DNA from: Blastococcus litoris
GTDB taxonomy: Bacteria > Actinomycetota > Actinomycetes > Mycobacteriales > Geodermatophilaceae
Assembly (NCBI RefSeq): GCF_003075095.1
Contig: NZ_QCZF01000008.1
Coordinates: forward strand, 1 to 64,000
Length of the DNA stretch: 64,000 nt
Direction: 5' to 3'
The notes under the pieces were generated by a model, which was given only the letters and a program-made list of their open reading frames with translations, ran no database searches and was not told the DNA's origin. The number at the start of each line of letters is the position of its first letter. Within the stretch, counting starts at the first letter, position 1. The translations under genes were made by a program, and so were the position numbers. Below, piece after piece: positions 7,445 to 18,516 of this stretch.

Positions 7445-8809
7445 GTGCGAGACCTCTCCTCGATCATCAAGGCGTACGACGTCCGCGGCGTCGTGCCCGA
7501 CCAGTGGGACGAGGACGTCAGCCGGGCCATCGGCGCCGCCTTCGCCGAGTTCGTGGTCGCCGACAGCGGCGCCACCGCGGTCGTCACGGCCCACGACATG
7601 CGGGAGTCGTCGGTCCCGCTGTCCCGCGCCTTCGCGCAGGGCGTGATCAGCCGCGGGGTCGACGTCGTCGAGGCGGGCCTCGGCTCCACCGACCTCCTCT
7701 ACTTCGCATCGGGGTCCCTCGACCTGCCGGGCGCGATGTTCACCGCGAGCCACAACCCCGCGCAGTACAACGGCATCAAGATGTGCCGCGCCGGCGCCGC
7801 CCCGATCGGTCAGGACTCGGGCCTGGCCACCATCCGCGAGTGGGCCCAGCGCGACTCCTACGACCGCGACCCGGGGCGGGTGGGTGCCGTGACCGGGCAG
7901 GACGTCCTCGCCGCCTACGCCGCGCACCTGCACTCCCTGGTCGACCTGTCGGGCATCCGTCCGCTGAAGGTCGTCGTCGACGCCGGCAACGGCATGGGCG
8001 GGCACACCGTGCCCGTCGTCCTCTCCGGCCTGCCGCTGGAGGTCGTACCGCTCTACTTCGAGCTCGACGGCAGCTTCCCCAACCACGAGGCCAACCCGCT
8101 CGACCCGGCGAACCTCGTCGACCTGCAGGCCGCCGTCCCGGCCCACGGGGCCGACATCGGGCTGGCCTTCGACGGCGACGCCGACCGCGTGTTCGTCGTC
8201 GACGAGAAGGGCGACCCGGTCAGCCCGTCGGCGGTGACCGCCCTGGTCGCCGTGCGCGAGCTGGCCAAGGGTCGCGGGACGACGGTGATCCACAACCTGA
8301 TCACCTCGCGGGCGGTGCCCGAGATCGTGCGCGAGCACGGCGGCGAGCCGGTCCGGACGCGGGTGGGGCACTCGTTCATCAAGGCCGAGATGGCCCGCAC
8401 CGACGCGATCTTCGGCGGCGAGCACTCCGCCCACTACTACTTCCGCGACTTCTGGCGCGCCGACACCGGCATGCTCGCGGCCATGCACGTCCTCGCGGCG
8501 CTGGGGGAGCAGTCCCGCCCGCTGTCCGAGCTGACCGCCGCCTACAGCCGGTACGCCGCGTCGGGCGAGATCAACTCGACCGTGGCCGACGCCCCGGCGC
8601 GGGTGGCCGAGGTGCGTGCGCGGTACGAGGAACAGGACGGCGTCACCGTCGACGAGCTGGACGGCCTGACCGTGCAGCTGCCCGACGGCGCGTGGTTCAA
8701 CCTGCGGGCGAGCAACACCGAGCCGCTGCTGCGGCTCAACGTCGAGGCGCCCGACGCGGCGCGGATGGCCGACGTCCGAGACCGAATCCTGGAGATGGTG
8801 CGCGCATGA
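7445..8809 (+). CDS. manB: phosphomannomutase/phosphoglucomutase
   Basis: A 454-residue alpha-D-phosphohexomutase that converts mannose-6-phosphate to mannose-1-phosphate for GDP-mannose, and so for mannosylated lipids and glycans. All four functional loops are present: the phosphoserine loop TASHNPAQYNG (Ser102), the Mg-binding DGDADR (243-248), the sugar loop GGEHSAHYYF and the phosphate-binding RASNTEPLLRLN. Length is normal. It overlaps the Trm112-like gene by ATGA and is followed by a SIS isomerase and manA, so fructose-6-P to Man-1-P conversion is grouped here. It matches Rv3257c by position. Confidence 0.95.
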   Translation: MRDLSSIIKAYDVRGVVPDQWDEDVSRAIGAAFAEFVVADSGATAVVTAHDMRESSVPLSRAFAQGVISRGVDVVEAGLGSTDLLYFASGSLDLPGAMFTASHNPAQYNGIKMCRAGAAPIGQDSGLATIREWAQRDSYDRDPGRVGAVTGQDVLAAYAAHLHSLVDLSGIRPLKVVVDAGNGMGGHTVPVVLSGLPLEVVPLYFELDGSFPNHEANPLDPANLVDLQAAVPAHGADIGLAFDGDADRVFVVDEKGDPVSPSAVTALVAVRELAKGRGTTVIHNLITSRAVPEIVREHGGEPVRTRVGHSFIKAEMARTDAIFGGEHSAHYYFRDFWRADTGMLAAMHVLAALGEQSRPLSELTAAYSRYAASGEINSTVADAPARVAEVRARYEEQDGVTVDELDGLTVQLPDGAWFNLRASNTEPLLRLNVEAPDAARMADVRDRILEMVRA

Positions 8810-9006
8810 CCCAGTCGTCCACCGGGCCCCTGGGCCTGGACCCCGAGCTGCTGTCGATCCTGGCCTGCCCCGACACCCACCACAGCCCGCTCACCGTCGA
8901 CGAGCAGGCGGGCGAGCTCCTGTGCACCACGTGCGACCGGGCCTACCCCGTGCGCGACGGCATCCCCGTCCTGCTGCTCGACGAGGCCCGGCACCGGGGC
9001 GCGTGA
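8806..9006 (+). CDS. Trm112 family protein
   Basis: This 66-residue zinc-ribbon-like protein has LLSILACPDTHHSPL, then LLCTTCDRAYPVRDGIPVLL. Its three cysteines (one single, one CxxC pair) plus nearby His/Asp give the typical bacterial Trm112/YcaR pattern. Homologues activate methyltransferases in eukaryotes; the bacterial role is unclear. Its ATG overlaps the manB stop (ATGA), so translation is coupled. Confidence 0.88.
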   Translation: MTQSSTGPLGLDPELLSILACPDTHHSPLTVDEQAGELLCTTCDRAYPVRDGIPVLLLDEARHRGA

Positions 9007-9047
9007 GCGCGGCATGACCGGAGCCGGCCGATGACCGGGATCACCCC

Positions 9048-10190
9048 ATGACCTCGCCCGACTTCGCCGAGGAGGTCCTCGACGACCTCGACCTGCTGCG
9101 CGCCCGCGACCCCCGCGGCCTCCTGCCGGCGGTCGCGGGAGCGGGCGCGCAGGTCCGCGAGACCGCCCGGCTCACCGAGGAGGCGGGCCTGCACCGGGTG
9201 ACCGGCGGTGGCCGCCCGCGAGGGCTGGTGATCGTCGCCCGGCGCGAGGGCGCGGTGGCGGCGTCGGTCCTCCGCGCACTGCTGGGACCTTCCAGCCCGG
9301 TCTCCGTCGAGGTCGTCTCCGGGCCCTCCCTGCCGGTGTGGACCGGCCCCAGCGACATCGCGGTCGTGGCCACCCGGACCGGCGCGGGCACCTACGCCGT
9401 CACCCCCGCCTACGAGGCGGCCCGCCGGGGCGTCTCCCTGGTCGGCATCGGCGCGGAGGACGCGCCGTTGCGCGCCGCCTGCTCGGCGGCCCGGGCCCCC
9501 TACGTCGCGCTGCCGGCGTCGCGGGTGCGGCACACGACGCTCTGGTCGCTGCTGACGCCGCTGCTGCTCCTCGCCCGCGAGCTGCGCCTGCTGCCAGCCG
9601 ACGCCGCCGACCCGGACGCGATCGCCGCGGCGCTCGACGAGGTCGCGACGGAGTGCGGGCCGGCGCAGGAGTCCTTCGTCAACCCGGCGAAGACGCTCGC
9701 GCTGGAACTGCTCGACGCCCTGCCCGTGGTCGCGGCCGAGGGGCCGCTGGCCGGTGCCGCGGCGACCCGGGTGGTCGACCAGCTGGCCACGCTGGCCGGG
9801 CTGCCGGCCACCGGGTTCCGGCTGCCCGACCAGCGGGTCGCCGCCTGCTCCGTGCTCGGCGGGCCGCTGGCCCCCCGGGACGGCGACGACTTCTTCCGCG
9901 ACCGCGCCGAGGACGAGGGCCGCCGGCTCCGGTTGCTCACCATCCGCGACGCCGACGCCGGCGGGCACGACGGCGCGGGCGAGCGGGAGCCCCGGTCGGC
10001 GGCGGTGGCCATGGACGAGGTCCTGCGGACGGCGGCCGCGCACAACGTCCCGGTCAGCGGGCTGGCCGAGCACGGCGATCCCGGCCGCTACGGCCGTCTG
10101 CCCCACCTGGCGCGGCAGCTGGCCGTCGCCGACTTCAGCGCCGTCTACCTGGCGCTGGCCCTGGACAACGAGCGGGCGCTGCGCCCCTGA
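9048..10190 (+). CDS. SIS domain sugar-isomerase family protein
   Basis: A 380-residue protein with the double-SIS layout of phosphoglucose/phosphomannose isomerase-like proteins (Rv3256c position). The first SIS-like part contains LVIVARREGAVAASVLRALLG, then SDIAVVATRTGAGTYAVTPAYEAA and VSLVGIGAEDAPLRAACSAARAP. A helical C-terminal part follows. Location between manB and manA suggests handling of mannose or fructose phosphates. The serine/threonine-rich phosphate loops are weaker than in verified isomerases, so the activity is uncertain. Confidence 0.82.
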   Translation: MTSPDFAEEVLDDLDLLRARDPRGLLPAVAGAGAQVRETARLTEEAGLHRVTGGGRPRGLVIVARREGAVAASVLRALLGPSSPVSVEVVSGPSLPVWTGPSDIAVVATRTGAGTYAVTPAYEAARRGVSLVGIGAEDAPLRAACSAARAPYVALPASRVRHTTLWSLLTPLLLLARELRLLPADAADPDAIAAALDEVATECGPAQESFVNPAKTLALELLDALPVVAAEGPLAGAAATRVVDQLATLAGLPATGFRLPDQRVAACSVLGGPLAPRDGDDFFRDRAEDEGRRLRLLTIRDADAGGHDGAGEREPRSAAVAMDEVLRTAAAHNVPVSGLAEHGDPGRYGRLPHLARQLAVADFSAVYLALALDNERALRP

Positions 10191-10277
10191 GGCCGCGTCG
10201 ATCGCGCGCCGGGCGCCCGGACACGCGACGATCTACAGCGACAGCGCACCGGCGCTGACCGACCGGAAGGACTTCCC

Positions 10278-11219
10278 GTGGCGGGTGGACTCGTAGCCCT
10301 GCTGGACGACGTGGCGGTGCTGGCGAAGGCCGCCGCCGCCTCGGTGGACGACATCGGTGCCGCCGCCGGCCGCGCGAGCATCAAGGCCGCCGGGGTGGTC
10401 GTCGACGACACCGCCGTCACCCCGCAGTACGTGCACGGGCTGAACGCCGACCGCGAGCTGCCGATCATCCGCAAGATCGCGTTCGGCTCGCTGCGCAACA
10501 AGCTGCTGATCATCCTGCCCGCGATCATGCTGCTCAGCCAGTTCCTGCCGTGGCTGCTCACGCCGATCCTCATGGTCGGTGGCGCCTACCTCTGCTACGA
10601 GGGTGCGGAGAAGATCTGGCACCGGCTCAGCGGCCACGCCGAGGCGCACGCCTCGGTCGAGGACGCCCTGCCGGACGAGAAGACGATCGTCTCCGGGGCG
10701 GTGCGCACCGACTTCATCCTCTCTGCCGAGATCATGGTGATCTCGCTCAACGAGGTGGTCGACGAGCCGTTCCTCTCCCGGCTGATCATCCTGGCGATCG
10801 TCGCGCTGGGCATCACCGTGCTGGTGTACGGCGTCGTCGGGGTCATCGTGAAGATGGACGACATCGGGCTGAACCTCGCCCAGCGCTCCAGCCAGGGGGT
10901 GGCCCGGTTCGGCCGCGGGCTGGTCAAGGCCATGCCGAAGCTGCTCAGCGTCCTCACCGTGGTCGGCACCGTCGCGATGCTGTGGGTCGGTGGGCACATC
11001 ATCCTGGTCGGCACCGACGAGCTCGGCTTCCACCCGGTCTACGAGTTCGTGCACCACCTCGAGGAGGCCGCGCACGACGCCACCGGGGCCCTCGGCGGCG
11101 TGGTGGGCTGGCTGGTCAACACGCTGGGGAGCGCGGTGCTCGGCCTCGTCGTCGGCGCGCTGGTGGTCCTCGTGATGAACCTGACCGTCCACCGGAAGAA
11201 GAACGCGGAGGCCCACTGA
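10278..11219 (+). CDS. DUF808 family membrane protein
   Basis: This 313-residue protein begins MAGGLVALLDDVAVLAKAAA, the hallmark of DUF808 (E. coli YedI). About four membrane segments are seen: residues ~75-105 (LLIILPAIMLLSQFLPWLL), ~165-190, ~228-250 and ~280-303. YVHGLNADRELPIIRKIAFGSLRNK is the conserved cytoplasmic stretch. Function is unknown. GTG start at 10278. It separates the sugar-phosphate genes from glpD and shows no obvious link to them. Confidence 0.88.
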   Translation: MAGGLVALLDDVAVLAKAAAASVDDIGAAAGRASIKAAGVVVDDTAVTPQYVHGLNADRELPIIRKIAFGSLRNKLLIILPAIMLLSQFLPWLLTPILMVGGAYLCYEGAEKIWHRLSGHAEAHASVEDALPDEKTIVSGAVRTDFILSAEIMVISLNEVVDEPFLSRLIILAIVALGITVLVYGVVGVIVKMDDIGLNLAQRSSQGVARFGRGLVKAMPKLLSVLTVVGTVAMLWVGGHIILVGTDELGFHPVYEFVHHLEEAAHDATGALGGVVGWLVNTLGSAVLGLVVGALVVLVMNLTVHRKKNAEAH

Positions 11220-11282
11220 GGCGGCTGGGGCGTGTGATCCGGTTCGCGGCACGACGACCACCCGTCGGGGGACAGTAGGGAC

Positions 11283-13046
11283 ATGCATCCGGGGGAGACC
11301 GACCGCACGCTGCTGTCGCCTGAGCGCCGTCGGGCCGATCGCGCCGCGCTGGCCGACGGGGTCGTCGACGTCCTCGTCGTCGGCGGAGGCGTCACCGGCG
11401 CCGGTGCCGCGCTGGACGCCGCCAGCCGCGGGCTGTCCGTGGGCCTGGTCGAGGCGCGCGACTGGGCCGCGGGGACGTCCAGCCGGTCGAGCAAGCTGAT
11501 CCACGGCGGTCTGCGCTACCTCGAGCAGTTCGCCTTCCCGCTGGTGCACGAGGCGCTGTCCGAGCGGGCGCGGCTGGTGCAGACCATCGCCCCGCACCTG
11601 GTGACGCCGCTGCCCTTCCTGCTGCCGCTGACCTCACCGGTGTGGCAGCGGGCCTACTTCGGCGCCGGCGTCGCGCTGTACGACGTCCTGGGCGCCGCCT
11701 TCACGCCCGGCCGGGAGATCCCGCGCCATCGGCACCTGTCGCGGACGAAGACCCTCGCCGCGTTCCCCGGGCTGCGCGGGGACGTGGTGCGCGGGGCGAT
11801 CCGCTACTGGGACGCCCAGGTCGACGACGCCCGTCACACCCTGGCCGTCGTCCGCACCGCCGCCGGGTACGGCGCGCGCGTGCTCTCCAGCGCCCGGGTG
11901 ACCGGGCTGCTCCGCGAGGGCGACGCTCCGGACTCCCCGGTCGTGGGCGCGCGCGTGTCCGACCTGACCGACGGGTCGTCGTTCACCGTCCGTGCCCGGA
12001 GCGTGGTCGCGGCGACCGGCGTGTGGAGCGACGACATCGGCTCCATGCTCGGCGACGCCGCGCCCAGCCTGAAGGTGCGCGCCTCGAAGGGCGTCCACCT
12101 GGTGCTGCCGCGGTCGGCGATCGACGGTGCGCACCTGGAGGAGGCCGGCGGCACGCAGGCGGGGCTGATCCTGCGGACGCCGACCAGCGTGCTGTTCGTG
12201 ATCCCGTGGCGGGACCGCTGGATCGTGGGCACCACCGACACCCCGTGGCGGCTGGACCGCGACCACCCGGCCGCGAGCAGCGCCGACATCGACTACATCC
12301 TCGACCAGGTCAACCGGGTGCTCGTCCGGCCGGTGCGCCCCGACGACATCCTCGGCGTCTACGCCGGCCTGCGCCCGCTGCTGGCGGGGGAGTCCGACGA
12401 GACCAGCCGGCTCTCGCGCGAGCACGCCGTCGTCACCCCTGTCCCCGGCCTGGTGCTGGTGGCCGGCGGCAAGTACACGACCTACCGGGTCATGGCCGAG
12501 GACGCCGTCGACGCGGCGGCCGCCGGACTGCCCGGGGTGCCGCCCTCCCGCACCCAGCGGCTGCCGCTGGTCGGCGCGCACCGCTGGGGGGACGTCCGCG
12601 GCGCGGCGGAGACCCTGGCCGCCGCCTCCGGCCTGTCCGAGGAGGCGGTGGAGCGGCTGCTGCACCGGCACGGCGACCGGATCGGCGACGTCCTCGACCT
12701 GGTCCGCCGCGACCCGTCGCTCGGCCGGCCGCTCACCGGTGCGCCGGACTACCTGGCCGCCGAGGTCGTGCACGCGGTCAGCGCGGAAGGCGCCCTGCAC
12801 CTGGACGACGTCCTCACGCGGCGCACCCGGATCTCCATCGAGACCGAGCACCGGGGTGTCGAGTCGGCGGCGGAGGTGGCCCGGCTCATGGCATCGGTGC
12901 ACGGCTGGGAGCCGGACTTCCTCGCGCGCGAGGTGGCGCACTACGAGGCCCGCGTCGAGGCCGAACGGGAGTCGCAACGCATGCCGGACGACCGCACGGC
13001 CGACGCGGCCCGGCTCGGCGCCCCGGACGTGCGGGCCACGGTCTGA
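11283..13046 (+). CDS. glpD: aerobic glycerol-3-phosphate dehydrogenase
   Basis: This 587-residue FAD enzyme oxidises sn-glycerol-3-phosphate to dihydroxyacetone phosphate at the membrane, passing electrons to quinone. The FAD loop is DVLVVGGGVTGAGAALDAA (GxGxxG at 34-39), followed by GTSSRSSKLIHGGLRYLEQF, RDRWIVGTTDTPW and VAGGKYTTYRVMAEDAVD. The C-terminal DAO_C-type helical domain is complete. Length is typical for actinobacterial GlpD. No regulator or glycerol kinase is adjacent. Confidence 0.94.
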   Translation: MHPGETDRTLLSPERRRADRAALADGVVDVLVVGGGVTGAGAALDAASRGLSVGLVEARDWAAGTSSRSSKLIHGGLRYLEQFAFPLVHEALSERARLVQTIAPHLVTPLPFLLPLTSPVWQRAYFGAGVALYDVLGAAFTPGREIPRHRHLSRTKTLAAFPGLRGDVVRGAIRYWDAQVDDARHTLAVVRTAAGYGARVLSSARVTGLLREGDAPDSPVVGARVSDLTDGSSFTVRARSVVAATGVWSDDIGSMLGDAAPSLKVRASKGVHLVLPRSAIDGAHLEEAGGTQAGLILRTPTSVLFVIPWRDRWIVGTTDTPWRLDRDHPAASSADIDYILDQVNRVLVRPVRPDDILGVYAGLRPLLAGESDETSRLSREHAVVTPVPGLVLVAGGKYTTYRVMAEDAVDAAAAGLPGVPPSRTQRLPLVGAHRWGDVRGAAETLAAASGLSEEAVERLLHRHGDRIGDVLDLVRRDPSLGRPLTGAPDYLAAEVVHAVSAEGALHLDDVLTRRTRISIETEHRGVESAAEVARLMASVHGWEPDFLAREVAHYEARVEAERESQRMPDDRTADAARLGAPDVRATV

Positions 13047-13125
13047 CGGTGCCACCGGGCGGAGCCGCCCCGGAGGAGTGAGGAACCGCGGGGCCGGGGC
13101 CGCCGTCCGGGTAGCCTCTCGCCCG

Positions 13126-14301
13126 ATGTGGCAGCTGACGAACACCGTGCGCCACTACCCATGGGGGTCGCGCACGGTGATCCCGGAGCTCCTCGGTGAG
13201 CTGGCGCCTGCCGAGGAGCCCTACGCCGAGCTCTGGATGGGTGCCCATCCCGATGCGCCCAGCCTGCTGTCGACCGGCACCCCGCTCGACAAGGCGATCC
13301 AGGCCGAGCCCGACCTGATGCTGGGAGCGGCCGTCCGCGAGCGCTTCGGGGGGCGGCTGCCGTTCCTGATGAAGGTGCTGGCCGCCGAGCGGCCGCTCTC
13401 CCTCCAGGCGCACCCCACGCCCGAGCAGGCGCAGGCCGGGTTCGCCGCCGAGGAGACCGCCGGCATCCCGCGCGACGACCCGAAGCGCACGTTCAAGGAC
13501 CCCTTCCACAAGCCCGAGCTGCTCCTCGCGCTCACCGAGTTCGAGGCCCTGTGCGGCTTCCGCCCGGTGGAGGAGTCGCTGCACTGCCTGGCCAAGCTCC
13601 AGGTGCCGGTGCTCAAGCCGACGATCGCGGCGCTGGCCCGCGGCGGCCTGCGCGCCGCCATCCCGCAGCTGCTCGCGCTGACGCCGGAGCTGCGCGACGA
13701 GCTGGTCACCGCCGTGGCCGCGGCGGCGGCCCGGTTCGTCGCCGCGCACGACCCGGAGTTCATCAACACCTACCGCTGGGCGGCGTCGCTGGCCGAGACC
13801 TACCCGGGCGACCCCGGGGTCGTCATCTCGCTGATGTGCAACCACCTGAAGCTGGCCCCCGGCGAGGCGGTCTTCCTGCCCGCGGGGAACCTGCACGCCT
13901 ACCTGTCCGGGGCCGGCGTCGAGGTGATGGCCAGCTCGGACAACGTCCTGCGTGGCGGGCTCACGGGCAAGCACGTCGACCTCGCCGCCCTCATCGAGGT
14001 GCTCGACTTCACCGACGGGCGGGTGCCGGTCCTGCACCCCGTCCTCGGCCCGGGCGGGCTGCGGTACCCGGTTCCGGTCGAGGACTTCGACCTCACCCGC
14101 ATCCAGCTGGACGCTCAGGCGGGCACCATCACCGCCGACGGACCCCAGGTGCTGCTGTGCACGGAGGGGGCCGCCGAGCTGACGTCGGCCGGCGGCACGC
14201 TGCACCTGACCAAGGGCTCGGCCGCCTTCGTCCCGGCCGGCACCCCGGTCACCGCGTCCGGCCCGGCGCTGCTCTTCCGGGCCACCACGAACCTCGGCTG
14301 A
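13126..14301 (+). CDS. manA: mannose-6-phosphate isomerase, class I
   Basis: This 391-residue zinc cupin enzyme interconverts fructose-6-P and mannose-6-P. Zinc ligands are seen in [12 protein letters not shown] (Gln94, His96), in [10 protein letters not shown] (Glu), and [13 protein letters not shown] (His). The N-terminus [21 protein letters not shown] is characteristic. The ATG is chosen because the family begins here; the frame is open upstream but overlaps glpD. A TAGCCT box 8 bases before the ATG suggests a leaderless transcript. Confidence 0.95.
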   Translation: MWQLTNTVRHYPWGSRTVIPELLGELAPAEEPYAELWMGAHPDAPSLLSTGTPLDKAIQAEPDLMLGAAVRERFGGRLPFLMKVLAAERPLSLQAHPTPEQAQAGFAAEETAGIPRDDPKRTFKDPFHKPELLLALTEFEALCGFRPVEESLHCLAKLQVPVLKPTIAALARGGLRAAIPQLLALTPELRDELVTAVAAAAARFVAAHDPEFINTYRWAASLAETYPGDPGVVISLMCNHLKLAPGEAVFLPAGNLHAYLSGAGVEVMASSDNVLRGGLTGKHVDLAALIEVLDFTDGRVPVLHPVLGPGGLRYPVPVEDFDLTRIQLDAQAGTITADGPQVLLCTEGAAELTSAGGTLHLTKGSAAFVPAGTPVTASGPALLFRATTNLG

Positions 14302-14390
14302 GCCCCGCCGTGGTCCCCAGGGCGTAGGCTGGTCGACGGCACGAGCCCCGCCGAAGCCTCGGCATGCTCGCTCTCCCCGCCCGCCCGCGG

Positions 14391-14405
14391 GGATCGCAGC
14401 GATCC
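14391..14405. promoter_or_regulatory. 15-bp palindrome in the ahcY leader region
   Basis: GGATCGC-A-GCGATCC has perfect 7-bp arms with a single central base and lies 54 bases upstream of ahcY. The short centre argues against an RNA hairpin and for a dimeric DNA-binding protein site. No SAH or SAM riboswitch core was recognised in 14302-14458. Confidence 0.4.
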
Positions 14406-14458
14406 GCATCCGACACGCAAGGCCTGGCCACGGCGCCGGGCCGGACTCCTGGAGCGTC

Positions 14459-15937
<1,479 letters not shown>

Positions 15938-16014
15938 AGAAGGACCCGGCCGCCCCCCGGAACACGCTTCGCGCGCCCGGGTCCCTGCGGCCGGGCCGTT
16001 CCATCCGGTCACCG

Positions 16015-16050
16015 GGAAAGCGGCTCACCCTGACGGGTGGGCCGCTTTCC
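16015..16050 (+). terminator. intrinsic terminator between ahcY and mtrA
   Basis: A 16-bp stem: GGAAAGCGGC (16015-16024) pairs with GCCGCTTTCC (16041-16050), and the inner TCACCC/GGGTGG pairs with one G-T wobble around a TGAC loop. It is followed by TTGCC. It separates ahcY from the mtrAB operon, whose mtrA ATG is only 17 bases downstream, so the mtrA promoter must overlap this region or transcription reads through. Confidence 0.8.
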
Positions 16051-16067
16051 TTGCCTCGCAGCGCAGA

Positions 16068-16784
16068 ATGGGCGTCGTGCCACCCACCGCTCCGCAGAAC
16101 GGGCCCAGCCGCGGCCGTGTCCTGGTCGTCGACGACGACGCCGCTCTCGCCGAGATGCTCGGCATCGTGCTGCGCAGGGAGGGCTACGAACCGGCGTTCG
16201 TCTCCGACGGCAACCGGGCGCTGGGCGTCTTCCAGCAGACCCGGCCCGACCTGGTGCTGCTGGACCTGATGCTGCCCGGACGCAACGGCCTGCAGATCTG
16301 CCAGGACATCCGCACCCAGTCGACGGTGCCGATCGTCATGCTCACCGCCAAGGGCGACACGATCGACGTCGTCCAGGGCCTGGAGGCCGGCGCCGACGAC
16401 TACGTGACCAAGCCCTTCAAGCCGGTCGAGCTGGTGGCCCGCGTCCGGGCCCAGCTGCGCCGCGGCGAGACGGGGCAGGCGGAGAACCTGAGCATCGGCG
16501 ACGTGCAGATCGACGTCCCGGCGCACCAGGTCACCCGGGACGGCGTCCCGATCGCGCTCACGCCGCTGGAGTTCGACCTGCTCGTCGCGCTGGCGCGCAA
16601 GCCCCGGCAGGTGTTCACCCGCGAGCTGCTGCTCGAGCAGGTGTGGGGCTACCGGCACGCGGCCGACACCCGGCTGGTCAACGTCCACGTGCAGCGGTTG
16701 CGGGCCAAGATCGAGCGCGACCCGGAGAAGCCGGAGGTCGTGCTGACGGTGCGCGGCGTCGGTTACAAGGCCGGCCCGCCCTGA
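16068..16784 (+). CDS. mtrA: two-component response regulator MtrA
   Basis: This 238-residue OmpR/PhoB-type regulator has a receiver domain (residues ~17-130; acidic pair 22-24, phosphoacceptor Asp66 in LVLLDLMLPG, Lys115 in YVTKPFKP) and a winged-helix DNA-binding domain (~140-235; LTPLEFDLLVALARKPRQVF, then VNVHVQRLRAKIE and VRGVGYKAG). In actinobacteria MtrA governs cell-wall, division and osmotic-stress genes. It precedes mtrB and lpqB as in mycobacteria. ATG 16068 lacks a ribosome site, so a leaderless start, or the GTG three codons later, is possible. Confidence 0.96.
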   Translation: MGVVPPTAPQNGPSRGRVLVVDDDAALAEMLGIVLRREGYEPAFVSDGNRALGVFQQTRPDLVLLDLMLPGRNGLQICQDIRTQSTVPIVMLTAKGDTIDVVQGLEAGADDYVTKPFKPVELVARVRAQLRRGETGQAENLSIGDVQIDVPAHQVTRDGVPIALTPLEFDLLVALARKPRQVFTRELLLEQVWGYRHAADTRLVNVHVQRLRAKIERDPEKPEVVLTVRGVGYKAGPP

Positions 16785-16800
16785 CAGTCACACTGGAGCC

Positions 16801-18516
16801 GTGACCCGCACGACGCTGCCCGAGGGTGCCGCGCCCGCGGCTCCTGCGCCGGAGCCGCGTCCTGGCGTGGGCGCGGAGGTCCGGCGCCTCCGCAAGGGCC
16901 TGGGGCGGCGCTTCCGGCTCGCCCGCCGGATCGCGCAGCGCAGCGTGCGCGAGCAGACCCGCCGCGCCGTCCGCGCCTGGCGCTCGTCGCTCCAGGTGCG
17001 CATCGGCGCGATCACCATGGTCGTGGCGGGCACCGTCGTCGTCATCGTCAGCCTGGTGCTCTTCAGCCAGATCCGCGACCAGCTCCTCTCGGTCAAGGAG
17101 GAGGCGGCGATCGACCAGGCGCAGGCCGGCGTGGTCTACGCGCAGAGCCAGGTCGCGACCATCGCCGCGGGCGACGGCGCGAGCGTGCGCTCCGCGCTGA
17201 GCCGCACCGTCAACGCGCTGCTCCAGCGCGGCGGCGCGGCCGGTGATTTCGAGGTGGTGATGATCCACCGCACCGGCGACATCGAGCGCCCGGCCGCCAG
17301 CCGGCGGGCGGTGCTCGAGTCGCTGCCGCCGGATCTGCGCGCCGACGTCGCCTCCGGTGGCCAGTCGCGCAAGTACTCGCCGGTGCCCGACGCGACGGGG
17401 GAGCCGCAGCCGACCCTGCTGGTCGGCGCCGCGGTGCCGACGGATGCGACCGGCGTGCAGCAGGTCGAGCTCTACTACGCGTTCCCGCTGGCGCAGGAGG
17501 TGGAGAGCCTCTCCCTGATCCGCAGCACCGTCGTGATCAGCGGCATCGCCCTCACGCTGTTCGTCGTCATGATCGGCGTGATGGTGACCCGGCTGGTGGT
17601 CGACCCGGTCCGCCGGGCCGCCGGCACCGCCCAGCGGCTGGCCGAGGGGCAGCTGGAGGAGCGCATGACCGTGCGCGGCGAGGACGACCTCGCCCGGCTG
17701 GCCACGAGCTTCAACGCGATGGCCGACAGCCTGCAGCGCCAGATCACCCAGCTCGAGGGGCTCTCTCAGCTGCAGCAGCGGTTCACCTCCGACGTCTCCC
17801 ACGAGCTGCGCACCCCGCTGACCACGGTGCAGATGGCCGCCGAGGTCCTGCACGAGGCGCGCACGGACTTCCCGCCGCACGTCGCACGGTCGGCCGAGCT
17901 GCTGCGCGCCGAGCTCGACCGCTTCGAGAGCCTGCTGACCGACCTGCTGGAGATCAGCCGCTACGACGCCGGGGCCGCCGTCCTGGACGCCGAGCCGGCC
18001 GACCTGGGCGCGCTGGTCGACCGTGTCGTCGCCGGCATGGAGGCCCTGGCCCGGCGGCACGACTGCGAGCTGCTGGTGAACCGGCCGCAGGAGGCCGTCA
18101 TCGCCGAGGTCGACGCCCGCCGCGTGGAGCGGATCCTGCGCAACCTCGTCGGCAACGCGATCGAGCACGGCGCGGGCCGGCCGATCGAGATCACCCTCGC
18201 GGCCAACCGGACCGCCGCCGCGGTCACCGTCCGCGACCAGGGGGTCGGGCTGAGCTCCGCCGACGCGCAGCACGTCTTCGACAGGTTCTGGCGCGCGGAC
18301 CCCTCCCGGGTGCGGACGGTCGGGGGCAGCGGCCTGGGCCTGTCCATCAGTCTCGAGGACGCCCGCCTGCACGGCGGCTGGCTGCAGGTGTGGGGCCAGC
18401 CCGGCGCCGGGGCGCAGTTCCGGCTCACCGTGCCGCTGACCGCCGGCGGCGAGCTGACCAGCTCGCCGCTGCCGCTGCGCCCGGCGTTCATCCGCCGGCC
18501 GGGGACGCCGGTATGA
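16801..18516 (+). CDS. mtrB: sensor histidine kinase MtrB
   Basis: This 571-residue membrane kinase is the partner of MtrA. Layout: basic cytoplasmic N-terminus; TM1 at ~62-84 (ITMVVAGTVVVIVSLVLF); a ~155-residue extracellular sensor; TM2 at ~240-262; HAMP; HisKA with DVSHELRTPLTT (His334); and HATPase_c with LRNLVGNAIEHG (N box), RDQGVGLS (G1), HVFDRFWRAD (F box) and GGSGLGLSIS (G2). All kinase boxes are intact. GTG start 16 bases after mtrA. Its last codons overlap lpqB by ATGA. Confidence 0.95.
   Translation: MTRTTLPEGAAPAAPAPEPRPGVGAEVRRLRKGLGRRFRLARRIAQRSVREQTRRAVRAWRSSLQVRIGAITMVVAGTVVVIVSLVLFSQIRDQLLSVKEEAAIDQAQAGVVYAQSQVATIAAGDGASVRSALSRTVNALLQRGGAAGDFEVVMIHRTGDIERPAASRRAVLESLPPDLRADVASGGQSRKYSPVPDATGEPQPTLLVGAAVPTDATGVQQVELYYAFPLAQEVESLSLIRSTVVISGIALTLFVVMIGVMVTRLVVDPVRRAAGTAQRLAEGQLEERMTVRGEDDLARLATSFNAMADSLQRQITQLEGLSQLQQRFTSDVSHELRTPLTTVQMAAEVLHEARTDFPPHVARSAELLRAELDRFESLLTDLLEISRYDAGAAVLDAEPADLGALVDRVVAGMEALARRHDCELLVNRPQEAVIAEVDARRVERILRNLVGNAIEHGAGRPIEITLAANRTAAAVTVRDQGVGLSSADAQHVFDRFWRADPSRVRTVGGSGLGLSISLEDARLHGGWLQVWGQPGAGAQFRLTVPLTAGGELTSSPLPLRPAFIRRPGTPV

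Noticed and set aside
14302-14458. SAH or SAM riboswitch upstream of ahcY
   Set aside because: No conserved core of either class could be recognised; only a DNA-like palindrome stands out.
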